This document shows, in pieces, positions 1-9,608 of a stretch of 64,000 nt of DNA (the first letter of the stretch is position 1; every line of letters begins with the position of its first letter). Both the position numbers and the translations under genes were made by a program. The stretch is from contig NC_133476.1 in NCBI RefSeq assembly GCF_025370935.1, forward strand, positions 19,560,230-19,624,229, in the 5' to 3' direction. Source of the DNA: Choristoneura fumiferana. Lineage: Eukaryota; Arthropoda; Insecta; Lepidoptera; Tortricidae. A model generated the notes under the pieces. It saw only the letters and a list, made by a program, of their open reading frames with translations. It had not been told where the DNA came from and searched no databases.

Positions 1-640
1 GATATCAATGCCACATTGTCTCAGGCAAGGCATTGTTCATGATATAGCTGATCAGACAAACATACATATAAACGTAGGCACATTCTCACGCGTCGCATTT
101 CACTCATATAAAATGATGTATAGGACACAAGATGTAGCGTTTATATCAGTTTTATAATTCTGCAATCTGAAAAATATTTTTAAGTTAATGGGTATGGAAG
201 AATATGGAAGAATTTGAAATTTTCGTTACTTCTGCAATGTCTAAAAAAATTCTATTGCCTTTTGAGTTCTATAACCAGTTCATTCAATGTTATGTTTGCA
301 AACAAGTAAATTACCCAGATGGATATTAAATTAACAGTAGGTACAAATTTATCAATCGAGACTAAGAATACACATAAAGAAAAAATAACCATGAATAAAA
401 CTTAACTGTAACTTAAAAACTTAATAGCCTAATCTAAAAATAACTAAATAAAAAAAATTGTTACTATATTATCTCATCTCATCAACACACGCACAGTTCA
501 TTTGCCGCAGAACTTTCTGCACGGTAAAACAAAAAAAAATTTAGCGATCTTAAAAAAACAGCTTAGTTACTTTTTCCTTAAGGTGCGAAAGGCGCCCGTA
601 ATTCTACTTGTTATTAATGTCCATGGGCGGCGACACACGA
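1..640. other. Unique AT-rich sequence
   Basis: No open frame of convincing length or composition, no RNA gene and no repeat shared with the rest of the window was seen here. Confidence 0.6.
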
Positions 641-642
641 CA

Positions 643-770
643 AATACTTTATTTTATTGTTTTTGATACATGATACAAAGGTCTCTATCGGTGAACCTTT
701 GGGGATATGAGCAATAAGTAATGGACCGAAAAAGAGTGAGTTAAAAGTCAAAAATAGCGGGAGTTTTTGC
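643..770 (-). repeat. Diverged LINE 3'-tail repeat (family A)
   Basis: The ACTTTATT start, a GATACAAAGG-like block and the GACCGAAAAAGAGTGA and AAAAATAG blocks match, with many changes, the copies near 10.5, 43.7, 47.0 and 58.0 kb. On the minus strand the better copies end in AATAAAG followed by a short tandem tail, which suggests a non-LTR retrotransposon 3' end. The clade is not determined. Confidence 0.4.
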
Positions 771-775
771 TTCCA

Positions 776-2070
776 CTATTGTGACCCGTTTGCTTGTTTT
801 TCTTACATAAAAATAATCTAGGCTGTGTTTAGAAATAATCGCTACCGCTTCTCCCTTACAACGTCATACTAACATTTCCCAGAACTCTTTCTCATAAAAG
901 TTGCATTTGATCAGAGTTTCTTGCTGTGAACTAAATGCGCATGTGTTGCGTTTATTCATCTATTAAACTATGGCTTAGATCGGCTGTCATACAAATAAGT
1001 AAAGTTATAGAAACAAATGAAAATAACAATTGTTGAATACCAATGGACAATATCATAAAACAATCATCTTTATAAAACGTCTCTAGTAGGTATACTTTAC
1101 GTATATGGACTAAATAATGGTATTTAGTTAACGATATCAGTGGAAACAAAGATAGAAAAATTAAATGACAACAATGAAGCTGATTTGCAGTAGTGTATTT
1201 TTATTTAATTGTTTTTTTTTGTTTCATGCGTTTCTTTGCAGAAGTCCTTAACGTCGAGGCCCCTCGTATACTTTATAGAGGACTAACCTGCTTATCTCCA
1301 AAAAAAAACCGATACCTGTGCCTACATGCAAAACGCTATTTTGTTGCAGATAAACAAGGAAAAATGGTGAAATTCATTATAAATTATGTAGTAATATAAG
1401 TAAGTACTTACATAAATGTTTGTTTTTATCATAATGATACAAAATAACCTAACATTATTTTAAGATGTAAAAAGCCTCTCGATTAACATTGATCATCTTA
1501 ATTGCACCTTTCAGGTAGTCTGATGTCTTAATTAGATACATTTGTTATGAGATCGAAAACTTTTATTTTTTTACCAGATCCTAAATATTTCAGTTCTAAT
1601 CTCCTTTTCACCATAATTCGTATTAAAAGATGATTCGTTTTAAAGATGATGTTAACTACTGAATGTAGTTAACATGTATTTGGATTTATTATGATTAGGT
1701 ACGAATAAAATCAATGACATAAAAAAAATGCTTGACGTTGCAACACGAAACAGGAAGCACTGCATATTTTTTACAGTTGAGAATCACTGATGGAATAGTT
1801 AAATAAAAAACGTTTGTGTGAGACAGCGGACGCTAACAGGTATACAGTCGCGTAGTTCCAGCTCAAGTATGAGGACACTGATGGTAGATATGCGACTAAA
1901 AACTATTATGAAACGTTAACCTCTAGTAACCGAGCGATACGACAGATCCAGGACAATAGACTATTTATTAGATTCTTCATATGAAGAAAGGTGTATAAAT
2001 TGTACCAGGTATTCATGATATGCTAGAAACGTATAATTTAACAGACGTAAGTTAAGTGGAAAGGATCTTG
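776..2070. other. Unique AT-rich sequence with one small palindrome
   Basis: No gene recognised. A perfect 11-bp inverted repeat (ATGTTAACTAC, 5-nt loop, GTAGTTAACAT) sits at 1649-1675. Short open frames here have no recognisable protein features. Confidence 0.5.
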
Positions 2071-2073
2071 GTG

Positions 2074-2124
2074 AAAGAAACACCGGTGCGTCTCAAGCCA
2101 GACGTACCGGTGTTTCTTTTTTTT
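2074..2124 (+). other. Strong hairpin followed by a T-run
   Basis: The arm at 2076-2093 (begins AGAAACACCGGT) pairs with 2100-2117 (ends ACCGGTGTTTCT) across a 6-nt loop, CAAGCC. All 18 positions pair as RNA, one as G-U. The neighbouring AA/TT adds two pairs, and the 3' arm runs into a series of T. In bacteria this would look like an intrinsic terminator; in an insect it is more likely a MITE relic or an unclassified small structured RNA. Confidence 0.55.
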
Positions 2125-4260
2125 GGTTAGAAGTTTTGATTTCCTAGATATTTTAGTTTATTAGTTTCTTCTAATTCCTTCTACACCTTATGCTTGCCTA
2201 TTCACGTAAGGCCACCCAATGACTATTGACTGGAAGAGTAGATACTTAGTTTTAAGTTCATTTAATGACTAAATATAGATTACTAGTAGTTTTTTTTACA
2301 GCAAGAGGCCATAACCACTAGTTTCAAGTTCACCTAATAATTTAAATTGTTGACATTCGAAACACTTTCGCTTGTCTAGAGAAGAAGTGTGTTTGCTACC
2401 TTTGTGCTATTAAAGTAATAACCAAGTTCGTTTAGCAAGATAACCCATAAAATCGTTGCATTACATGCCTTGCCAATGTTATGTCATCACAACATAGAAG
2501 CATATCCATAAAAGCGTTATTAATGTCATATTTTACAGCCATCACACATCAAATTTGAACTCAACGTTTGACTTTTATAGATCCTAAATCGCATGACGCA
2601 AATGGTGTTGCAGAACGGTACAATATTATAGTGCTAAACTGTTCAGTATTATGTCGTAAATAGATAATTGCATCGAGAATAGCTTTCACGGTATATATAA
2701 GAACTGGTCAAGTAATTGGATGTTTTATTGGCGACCTGGCCGGTTTGAATACATTGAGACATCGCAGTTTCTTTCCTAAGAAGTTTACGTAGATGATATG
2801 ATAAGTAATATTGAATAAGTGGAAGATATAGCAGAGTAGTGGAAGACATTGTTTCGATTTTTATTTAATACGACTTGTAAGATCACGTAACAGTATTATT
2901 TGGAGTAGCTAAACATCGAATACAAAATTACGGAAATTTTGCAGGTAATTATTTGACGTACTTAACTCTTAACTATATTAACGGCATGTTTCACCGCTCA
3001 TTTTATTTGACACATATCTATAATACTCTCTGCTTGTTTTGTTGGATTAAACAGATACGGCAGCACATTTATTTGTCACATAAAATTTATTATTGAATGG
3101 TTACAAGGGCCCTTAATGTAACCAAGGTCGTTATAAGCCCTTGGTTTAACAGCTAATAAACAAAAGGAGAAAGAAGATCTCAAAGAATAACATAATTGTA
3201 ATGACACTTTTGCCCAAAACAAGTTGAAGGGATTCATGTAATTGGTTTAATTTTTAACACATTAGCATGAAGCTCAATAACACATTTCACCCTTTTTCAT
3301 TTAAATTTGAATCTCGGTCTATTTAAAGATTCCAACAGCTTTTCAACTGGATAACCTGACGGAACTGGTTGAATGCTACTAGGGCGTGTTAAAGGAAGCG
3401 GCTAGTGTCGGGTGTTGTAATGCAATAGCCTGACCGCAACCGTTAGGAGAGAGTATCACCTTTTATACAACGTCACGGGATTGGAGTTTGAACACCGGGA
3501 ATATGACACTTGGCGCCATTTTACTTTGAAGATCTTAATTGTTGCTGGCATATTGTTGTTGTTTCGTCCGGGTGCTTGTACCGAACTTAGGACGCCGCAT
3601 ATCTTATCACAGCATCTGTAAATGTATGAGTTGCTGTCTCTTTTCTATTACATTTCAAATAAGTCAATGCATGCCTTATGAATGACGGTTTCTAGCTTCA
3701 GAGATAGGTACTTACTAAACGTTTTGTAAAAGTGGGTAAACGTTGCGTTTTTTTACTAAGTATTTGGAAATTTTAAGAATCTGTAACATTTCTGTAATTT
3801 ATATCTCTGTTATACGCGAGTTAAAATTCTATTAACATGGCTCTAAAGTTTATTACAAAAAGGGGATCTCTAATTTTTCGCAGAAATTATTTCTCTCAAA
3901 TAATTAATTTCCCAACTCGTTCATATGACCGAGATGATTGTTGTGTAGGTATTATAATTGTTAACCTAACCTATCATTTGGGAAAATAATTTTAGCCGAA
4001 AAGGCAGGATTCCGGAAAAAAGGCCTTACGTCGGTGCATTAACGAAGGAAAAAAATAGACACCCACACACCTGGGGCGGTGTTGAAGGCAACTCACACTT
4101 GGCCGATTTTCATTCTGTGAGAAGGTTTAAACAAATATATGATAAAATAATATAGTTATGACATCATTCACAGGCGCCAACTACCTTTTTTGAACAAATA
4201 AAATAATGCGACCATTTCTATAAAGCTTTTATTGCTCTTATACATCGAGCATCATCGTAA
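2125..4260. other. Unique AT-rich sequence
   Basis: No gene, RNA or repeat recognised over about 2.1 kb. Open frames are short and lack domain-like composition. Confidence 0.55.
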
Positions 4261-4261
4261 T

Positions 4262-4286
4262 ATATCACTGTGAACCACAGTGATAT
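4262..4286. other. Perfect 11-bp palindrome
   Basis: ATATCACTGTG, a 3-nt AAC loop and CACAGTGATAT form a perfect small hairpin. No associated gene is visible. Confidence 0.5.
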
Positions 4287-4441
4287 GTCATAAAACTATA
4301 AAAGGTTTTTTATAGCGCAATCTCGGGGTATGATCGTAAAATGAAAAGGTCGTCGCAGTGTCTTTATTCTTTGTATGTTTTATCGTTGAGGTTCAACGGC
4401 ATGTCCTTATTAACTAGTAATGGGAAACCTGGTCTAAAGGT

Positions 4442-4722
4442 TATAGTTAAATAAATAAATAAATAATAAATATAATGGGACAATTAACACCAATTAACCT
4501 AGTCCCAAAGTAAGCTGAGCAAAGCTTGTGTTATGGGTACAGCAACGGATAAATAATTATTTAGATAGATACATACTTAAATACATTTTAAACACCCAAG
4601 ACCCGAGAACAAACATTCGTATTTTTCATACAAATATCTGCCCCGACACGGGAATCGAACCCGGACTTCAAGCTTCGTAGTCAGGTTCTCTAACCACTAG
4701 GCCATCTGGTCGTCAAAAGTTG
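4442..4722 (-). mobile_element. tRNA-derived SINE (family II), near full length
   Basis: Read on the minus strand, a tRNA-like head of about 80 nt carries an A-box-like stretch (TGGCCTAGTGGTTAG) and a perfect B box (GGTTCGATTCC). A body and a TTTA-rich tail follow. The segment CTGACTACGAAG resembles the anticodon arm of tRNA-Arg(ACG), so a tRNA-Arg origin is inferred. The same family occurs at 6099-6370 (+) and as a tail fragment near 22.8 kb. No clean target duplication was found. Confidence 0.85.
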
Positions 4723-4782
4723 TAAAGGCATAGGGAAATTGAGGGGGAGCCTAGACGTGGTTTCACTAAAGGCCTTATAAAT

Positions 4783-4884
4783 AGGCTCAGAGTTGCTCAT
4801 CGAGCTATGGAGAGAGCTATGCTTGTGGCTTCTCCACGGGATAGAATCAGAAATGGGAAGATAAGTAGAAGAACGTGTCACTGA
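4783..4884 (+). pseudogene. RTE-type LINE reverse transcriptase C-terminal fragment
   Basis: The + frame encodes AHRAMERAML followed by a DRIRN block. This is the linker just downstream of the reverse transcriptase domain in RTE-like LINEs common in insects. The same block, better preserved, is at 13.47 kb. The frame closes at a stop after about 33 residues and its continuation is not recognisable, so this is a dead fragment. The block itself is clear from comparison within the window; the clade assignment rests on knowledge of the family. Confidence 0.6.
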
Positions 4885-4899
4885 CACAGCCAAATAAAT

Positions 4900-5335
4900 T
4901 AGCTCAATGAAGTGGTAATAGGCAAGCCATATAGCACGCAGAACATAGATAGCCCTTGGGGTCGAAAAACTTTTGAATGGAAATCGTGAATAATTGACAA
5001 ACGTAGCATAGGATATTCACCAACGAGATAACAGGGGTCACCAAATGGCGGACCGCCAGCCTATTTTGTGCGGACCTCAAGTAACTTTTATTATTGAGTA
5101 CGTTATTTAATCATTCACACACATATTAAAGAAAATCCTTGTTACTTTTTGTAAATAACAGTAGGCAAGCAAATTTTGCTTATTTAATAAACTCAAGTAG
5201 AAACGGACCGTGATGGTATTTTTTATTTAAAAACCGGACCCCCGAAGAAACTAATTGATGATCCCTGAGATAGACGGGTGACCTGGCCTCGGGCACACAG
5301 TGGATGTAGGCCACTTCCTAACGAAACAAAATACA
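4900..5335. other. No gene seen; degraded repeat sequence possible
   Basis: Weak similarity to RTE tail wording (CAGTGGATGTAGG) lies near 5300. Otherwise nothing is recognised. Confidence 0.4.
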
Positions 5336-5372
5336 GGACGCCTATGTCAAACAGTGGACGTCCTACGGCGGA
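5336..5372 (+). pseudogene. RTE LINE extreme C-terminal scrap
   Basis: The + strand encodes AYVKQWTSYG. This matches the last residues of the RTE ORF seen at 13.8 kb (AYVQQWTSFG) and 53.1 kb (VYIQQWTSYG). It is too short to be anything but a relic. Confidence 0.5.
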
Positions 5373-5379
5373 CTTATTT

Positions 5380-6098
5380 TAAGGAATGAAAGTTTACAGT
5401 ATTACATTTTATACCGATGCAATGTTGATGTAAACTTATGAGCCTGCACTATTGCGCCCTATAGTTAAGATAAGAGTTTTAACCCAGAGGTTCCAAAGCA
5501 GTTAACCGCGGCATACAGGGGCGCCATGGCAAACACCCAAGGGTGCCGTCGATACTGCATCCTCCTGTTCTCAGATTTTAGTCATAATAATTTCCTTGCA
5601 AAAATCTAACATCACATATCTATACTCGTAGTGTATGTGTTGATAGCTGCTTATTATGCTTTTATTTTTTCAGCTGCACTTCTCTCTTCCTCTTTTCGTA
5701 AACTGTGTGTTTCTGAAGTACGAGTAAACAGCATCTCGAAAGTTGCTCAATTTGCTCATGTCCCAATTATCTCAAACCTTTGACCGTTTCCGTTACCTGA
5801 AACCAAAGAAAAACATAAAACGGTTATTTTCAGAGAATAAAACTTATCGATCTTGAGGTTTTTATGTCAATGTGTAGTTCGTCACATTATAGGTGCGGTA
5901 TAAAGTGCTAGATGGATCGAACAATGTTTGAAAAATATATATTTATTGCAATTAAATACGAGTATGTTCAGGATAACAAACCAAACCAACTGCTGATATT
6001 CTGGAAGAATTGTAAACACCTTGTTCATAATTGAATGCGAAAGTTTGTCACTTAAAGGCAAGATTAACCGAGATAGACGATGGACTTTTTGTTCCGTT
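5380..6098. other. Unique sequence, no feature seen
   Basis: About 0.7 kb with no recognised gene or repeat. Confidence 0.5.
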
Positions 6099-6370
6099 GA
6101 CGACCGGATGGCTAAGTGGTTAGAGAACCTGACTACGAAGCTTGAAGTCCTGGGTTCGATTCCCGGCCTGGGCAGATATTTGTATGAATAATACGAATAT
6201 TTGATCTCGGGTCTTGGATGTTTAATATGTACTTAAGTATGTATTTATCTATGTAAGTATGTTTATCCGTTGCCTAGTATATATCTATAGTACAAGCTTT
6301 GCTTAGTTTGGGACTAGGTCAAATGGTGTCAAAGTGTCCTATAATATTTACCTACTTATTTATTTATTTG
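6099..6370 (+). mobile_element. tRNA-derived SINE (family II), full length
   Basis: The head GACGACCGGATGGCTAAGTG, a B box (GGTTCGATTCC) at about 6154 and the GCAGATATTTGTATGAAT.. body match the minus-strand copy at 4442-4722. The tail is TTATTTATTTATT. It ends directly against the dispersed repeat starting near 6371, so insertion into or beside that repeat is likely. Confidence 0.85.
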
Positions 6371-6840
6371 AGTCAAATCTTGCGAGTTATATTTGACCCA
6401 CTTCCAGTATTGAAAATACAAACTGAAATATAGATGCACAGAAAAACCAGAAAAATAAAACCAGCACTGGGAATCGAACCCAGGTCCTCGGCATTCCGTG
6501 CCGCGTGCTATACTGTTACAACACTGCTGGACAACGGTACAGACACGAATTTCCCCTATGCACCACATATCTCATACAAAAAGATTCCAAAAAACCAATC
6601 CACTTCCAGTAGTTTGATCGACTTGAAATTTGGTAAACTTATGTAAATCTGATGACAATACAATAATTCGATAGTGACATCCTGGTACTCCGGCCAGGAT
6701 CGTCTCCACAGGACGGAACTCTTCAACGGTTTATGGCATCAAATTGAAATTTGGTATTCAAATGTAGTTTGGGTGACAATACAAGTACTGTCCACAAAAA
6801 GTACAGTCAGCAAGAAAAGCTTGTATTAAAAATGAAATCA
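6371..6840 (+). repeat. Dispersed repeat (family B) split by a SINE
   Basis: The two halves match 36200-36490: TCAAATCTTGCRAGTTA, CTTGAAATTTGGTA (twice), TAGTGACATCCTGGTA, CCAGGATCG, GAC(A)ATACAAGTACTGT and AAGCTTGTATTAAAAAT. A third partial copy lies on the minus strand at 12245-12358. No coding frame is seen, so the class is undetermined. Confidence 0.65.
6410..6599 (-). mobile_element. tRNA-derived SINE (family III) nested in family B repeat
   Basis: The minus strand carries a tRNA-like region with B box GGTTCGATTCC (about 6471-6481) and an acceptor-like pairing of CCAGCAGTG with CAGTGCTGG. The insertion is bounded by a perfect 12-bp direct repeat CCACTTCCAGTA at 6398-6409 and 6600-6611. 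Removing it restores the family B repeat seen at 36.2 kb. The element is 190 bp. An open frame running through it is fortuitous. Confidence 0.8.
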
Positions 6841-7083
6841 GTGTCAGTGCCACTTGAAACTATATCTCAGGTTATTAAACTATGTCACCTCTTATTTTTA
6901 TAGCGAATGAATAAATGGCTTTCTCACAGATGCATTAACGTTTTTAGAGTTCCATGGTAATAAAACGGGACCCGTATAGGATCACTTTCTGGTCCATGAT
7001 CCTCTTTCTCAGGAACGTATAGAGGTAAATAAAATACTTATGCATAAATAAATATTGAAATATAAAAGTGTGGATTATTTAAA
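6841..7083. repeat. Degraded GGTTCCG-family repeat remnant
   Basis: AGAGTTCCATGGTAATAAAA and CCCGTATAGGATCACTTT near 6950-6990 resemble the end of the abundant lepidopteran repeat represented in full at 16785-17214. The rest is unremarkable. Confidence 0.35.
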
Positions 7084-7270
7084 ATAGAAATAGAAAACGT
7101 TTATTCGCATTTCGCAAATTACATAAACACAAAATAAACAAGTATAAAGTAAATATATATGAAAGTATTTGCGAAATCGCGAAACGGTCTCAGCTCAGCG
7201 TAGTGCTGGCCGTGTAGGCCAACGCTGGTCTTCCGCTGAGACCGCTTGGCGACTTCACCATTTCCTTCAT
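7084..7270 (-). repeat. Probable LINE 3' tail with a structured segment
   Basis: It starts with AACGTTTATTCGCATTTCGC, which on the minus strand reads as a terminal ..AATAAACGTT. Nearby, 7186-7243 folds into a hairpin with outer stem GGTCTCAGC/GCTGAGACC and an inner GGCC/GGCC stem. This tail-plus-hairpin layout is typical of some lepidopteran LINE 3' UTRs; the assignment is inference. Confidence 0.4.
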
Positions 7271-7682
7271 ATTTGTGAAATATGAGTCGTTAGCGGTTTA
7301 GGTATGAATATGTTGACTTCATATTTTTAATTGAACACGTCACGTCAAACAAATAAAGAGAAGAAGCGTTTAATGATGATTTTAAGACCACTTTTTGCGC
7401 TTTGCAATTATTTTCTATCGAGCCAATTTCGTCCAATCATGTATCGAGTCAGTAATGTTAAATGTTAATGTTCATCATATTTCAAAGACCGTGGGTAAAA
7501 CATTTTTTTTTTTTGATGTGCTAGAATAAATAGTTTTTCTTACAAAACTGCTCAAATAACATCAATTTTAGTAACATCTTAATTTTGACAGGAACCATCT
7601 AAAATTACCCCACACTGGGTACATTTTGCTTAAAAGGGACTCTGCTAACGCAAGATAAATATTCAAAGATACCTACAATTTT
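7271..7682. other. No feature seen
   Basis: AT-rich sequence without a recognisable gene or repeat. Confidence 0.45.
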
Positions 7683-7730
7683 GTACGGAACCCTTGGTAG
7701 GCGAGTACGACTCGCACTTGACCGTTTTTT
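7683..7730 (-). repeat. GGTTCCG-family repeat, end fragment
   Basis: TACGGAACCCTTGGTAGGCG followed by GTACGACTCGCACTTGACCG is the reverse complement of the 5' end of the repeat at 16785 (GGCCAAATGCGAGTCGAGC). Confidence 0.6.
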
Positions 7731-7937
7731 TCCTTGTCGACAGTAAAGTATACTTACCGCCAACGATGTTCTTTGAAATTTAACTTTATCGTTTTTAAGT
7801 AGGTAATTTGATTACATTGCAGATTAAACTGGCTAAGATTATTAAAGGCCGAATACGAAATTTTACCGGTTTCCCTAATTTTAATGAATGTTACTGTAAT
7901 TGTGAATGCAGTAGTAGCTCGTATTTACTTGTAGGGA

Positions 7938-8033
7938 AAAACCGGCCAAGAGCGTGTCGGACACGCCCTCGATAGGGTTCCGTAGCCGTTACGAAAGTCA
8001 TATTTTTCTATAGGATTTTGTGTTTTGTACGGA
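7938..8033 (+). repeat. GGTTCCG-family repeat, 5' fragment interrupted by a Penelope-like element
   Basis: AAAACCGGCCAAGAGCGTGT then AGGGTTCCGTAGCCGTTACG identify the repeat. It breaks at TGTTTTGTACGGA (8021-8033), which is duplicated at 8826-8838 on the far side of the Penelope-like insertion. Confidence 0.65.
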
Positions 8034-8175
8034 ACTAAAAGAATTTCCTTGCTCACCCGCGACCTTACGATAGCTAAGCTTATGCAAAATATGCGTGTTC
8101 ATGCAGTTCCTCCACCTCCACACTGTAAGAACACACACAAATCACACAAACCCATCTATCACCACTACCACACTA

Positions 8176-8218
8176 CACTGACGCGTTTCGAACTCAACCA
8201 GAGCTCATCTTCAGAGTG
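8176..8218 (-). ncRNA. Hammerhead-ribozyme-like motif in Penelope-like element
   Basis: The minus-strand order is CACT, CTGAAGA, T, GAGCTC, TGGTT, GAGTTC, GAAA, CGCG, TC, AGTG. This fits CUGANGA / stem II (6 pairs, one G-U) / GAAA / a 2-bp stem III / a UC cleavage position / a 4-bp stem I. Penelope-like elements are known to carry minimal type I hammerheads with a very short stem III. One irregularity is an extra U between CUGAAGA and stem II. Activity is not shown. Confidence 0.45.
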
Positions 8219-8529
8219 ACACAACCGTACACCATGCTACCAGTTGTTAGACTAACGAACCACAACCACCGTTTTAACTTGTCACTGTAACTCCCCAAGT
8301 ACCCACATACGTTTTATGAAACAAAACAAAACTACCCACAAAATATTAATAAATATTTCTAACCGTCCTTCAAAATTACCTTGATTTTTATTTATTTACT
8401 GTCAAGGCATGTTTTATTAACTACCATTGCTGAAATTAGATCCAAGCCGTAGCAAGGGAGATGAAACTAAATTTACCTGCTCATTAATAATAGACCCCAT
8501 ACTGTTGTATCTAATTATCTCCATGCATT

Positions 8530-8781
8530 CTAAAACATCGAGACGAAACCCTTGCCACAATAATGTAACACTTCATACGAATCTGAGTCCGATAAAGAAT
8601 GATTTAGTTCCAACAAATGTTTGGCAAAATTCGACTTATCAGGATGCTCATTCCTATATGCCGAAACATGCTCTTTAAATCTAGCATTAAAACTGCGACC
8701 TGTCTGACCAACATATACTTTACTGCAGTCATTACAAGTGGCTATCGTAAGGTCGCGGGTGAGCAAGGAAATTCTTTTAGT
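8530..8781 (-). pseudogene. GIY-YIG endonuclease domain fragment of a Penelope-like element
   Basis: An open frame of about 83 residues begins inside the terminal repeat, just after a stop. It contains CNDCSKVYVGQTGRSFNARF followed by KEH and, later, HLLELNHSL. The VYVG..GR..NAR..EH pattern is the N-terminal part of GIY-YIG nucleases, with the family's first tyrosine-glycine segment and the downstream arginine that acts in catalysis. GIY-YIG domains in Penelope-like elements lie at the C-terminus of the polyprotein and nick target DNA. The distal glutamate-containing half is poorly recognisable and no reverse transcriptase precedes it, so the protein is not functional. The terminal repeat itself contributes the residues TKRISLLTRDLTIA. 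Confidence 0.7.
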
Positions 8782-8838
8782 TCATTGATATGGACCTCCG
8801 CAAAGTAACGCCTGATTTAATAAATTGTTTTGTACGGA

Positions 8839-9259
8839 CTTATCCAAGTGGGCACATTAGGCTGCTATTGCTTTAAGTTTAATCAAATACTAAGTAAGGA
8901 TATTACATTGTAAATCGTAATATAATACGTCCGTTACCTGTCGCGATCACAACGCGGCTGTAATTCTATTATTGCCTTAAATTACACGAAGATATTATCA
9001 ATTCGCTACACACGGGAACGCGATTTCTAAACTACGGGCAAGAAACGCTGTAAAATTACTTGCAACTGCGAGTACAGCGAAATTACGAAATCATCGAAGT
9101 TTGAACATATCTTAGAATTTTATACAAGGCCGCAAGGTGGCATCAAATTCTTTTAGAGTATTTACACAGATGGTTGTGTAACTGGGCTGTTTGTTCCCCA
9201 TGCAAGAAAAAAAAAAAAAAACTAGCACTGGTAGGAGCCAAAATATTTTCTAATAAGTA
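8839..9259. other. Unique sequence, no feature seen
   Basis: Includes a short A-run near 9209. No gene or repeat recognised. Confidence 0.45.
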
Positions 9260-9608
9260 ATACGGTATTTGACAACTGCCTAATATATTATTATGAAAAT
9301 ATAGATAATACAGACAGTGTTAAGCGAAGAGAGAACTTAAATCGGTTGAAAATTGGATTTATAGTGAGTTTTTGAAAAATCTTTTTACCTGTCTCTTTCT
9401 CAAACGCTTTTCTCTATGCTTCAGGTATGGCGCCACTTGCATGTGTCGTCACATGCAAGTATGACGTGTTTCTCTGTCTTATCTTGAATTTGGATTTCAA
9501 ACCTTTATATTATTTGTAAAGGAAGCTTAAAAATTGGTCCTCTATTCGATAACAGACATTGTGAAGTTTTAATCTATATAACATATAAAAAATAGTCAAA
9601 TGCCGTAT
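9260..9608. mobile_element. TIR element (MITE) flanked by TA
   Basis: Ends ATACGGTATTTGAC and GTCAAATGCCGTAT are inverted repeats with one mismatch. If TA is the target duplication the element proper starts CGGTATTTGAC. TA duplication is the mark of Tc1/mariner-type insertion. Inside lies a perfect hairpin, ACTTGCATGTG / TCGT / CACATGCAAGT, at 9435-9460. No transposase frame is present. Confidence 0.55.

Larger units (their letters stand above)
8034..8825 (-). mobile_element. Penelope-like element, truncated, with inverted termini
   Basis: The 792-bp insertion is bounded by a perfect 13-bp direct repeat TGTTTTGTACGGA (8021-8033, 8826-8838). Its left end (ACTAAAAGAATTTCCTTGCT...) is repeated inverted at 8742-8781, giving a terminal inverted repeat of about 45 bp. 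Read on the minus strand the order is terminal repeat, GIY-YIG nuclease fragment, noncoding stretch, hammerhead-like motif, inverted terminal repeat. Penelope-like retroelements carry a reverse transcriptase plus a GIY-YIG domain and often have terminal repeats in mixed orientation. Here the reverse transcriptase is gone. A shorter relative is at 12828-13146 and diverged ends are at 42.4 and 44.5 kb. Confidence 0.75.

Noticed and set aside
2074..2124. Bacterial intrinsic terminator
   Set aside because: Hairpin plus T-run fits in form, but everything else in the window is insect nuclear DNA.
4618..4722. tRNA gene on the minus strand
   Set aside because: The A and B boxes are present but the acceptor stem does not pair, and a SINE body with tail follows.
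6434..6646. 70-codon frames on both strands
   Set aside because: They cross the SINE and its target duplication, so they are repeat shadows.
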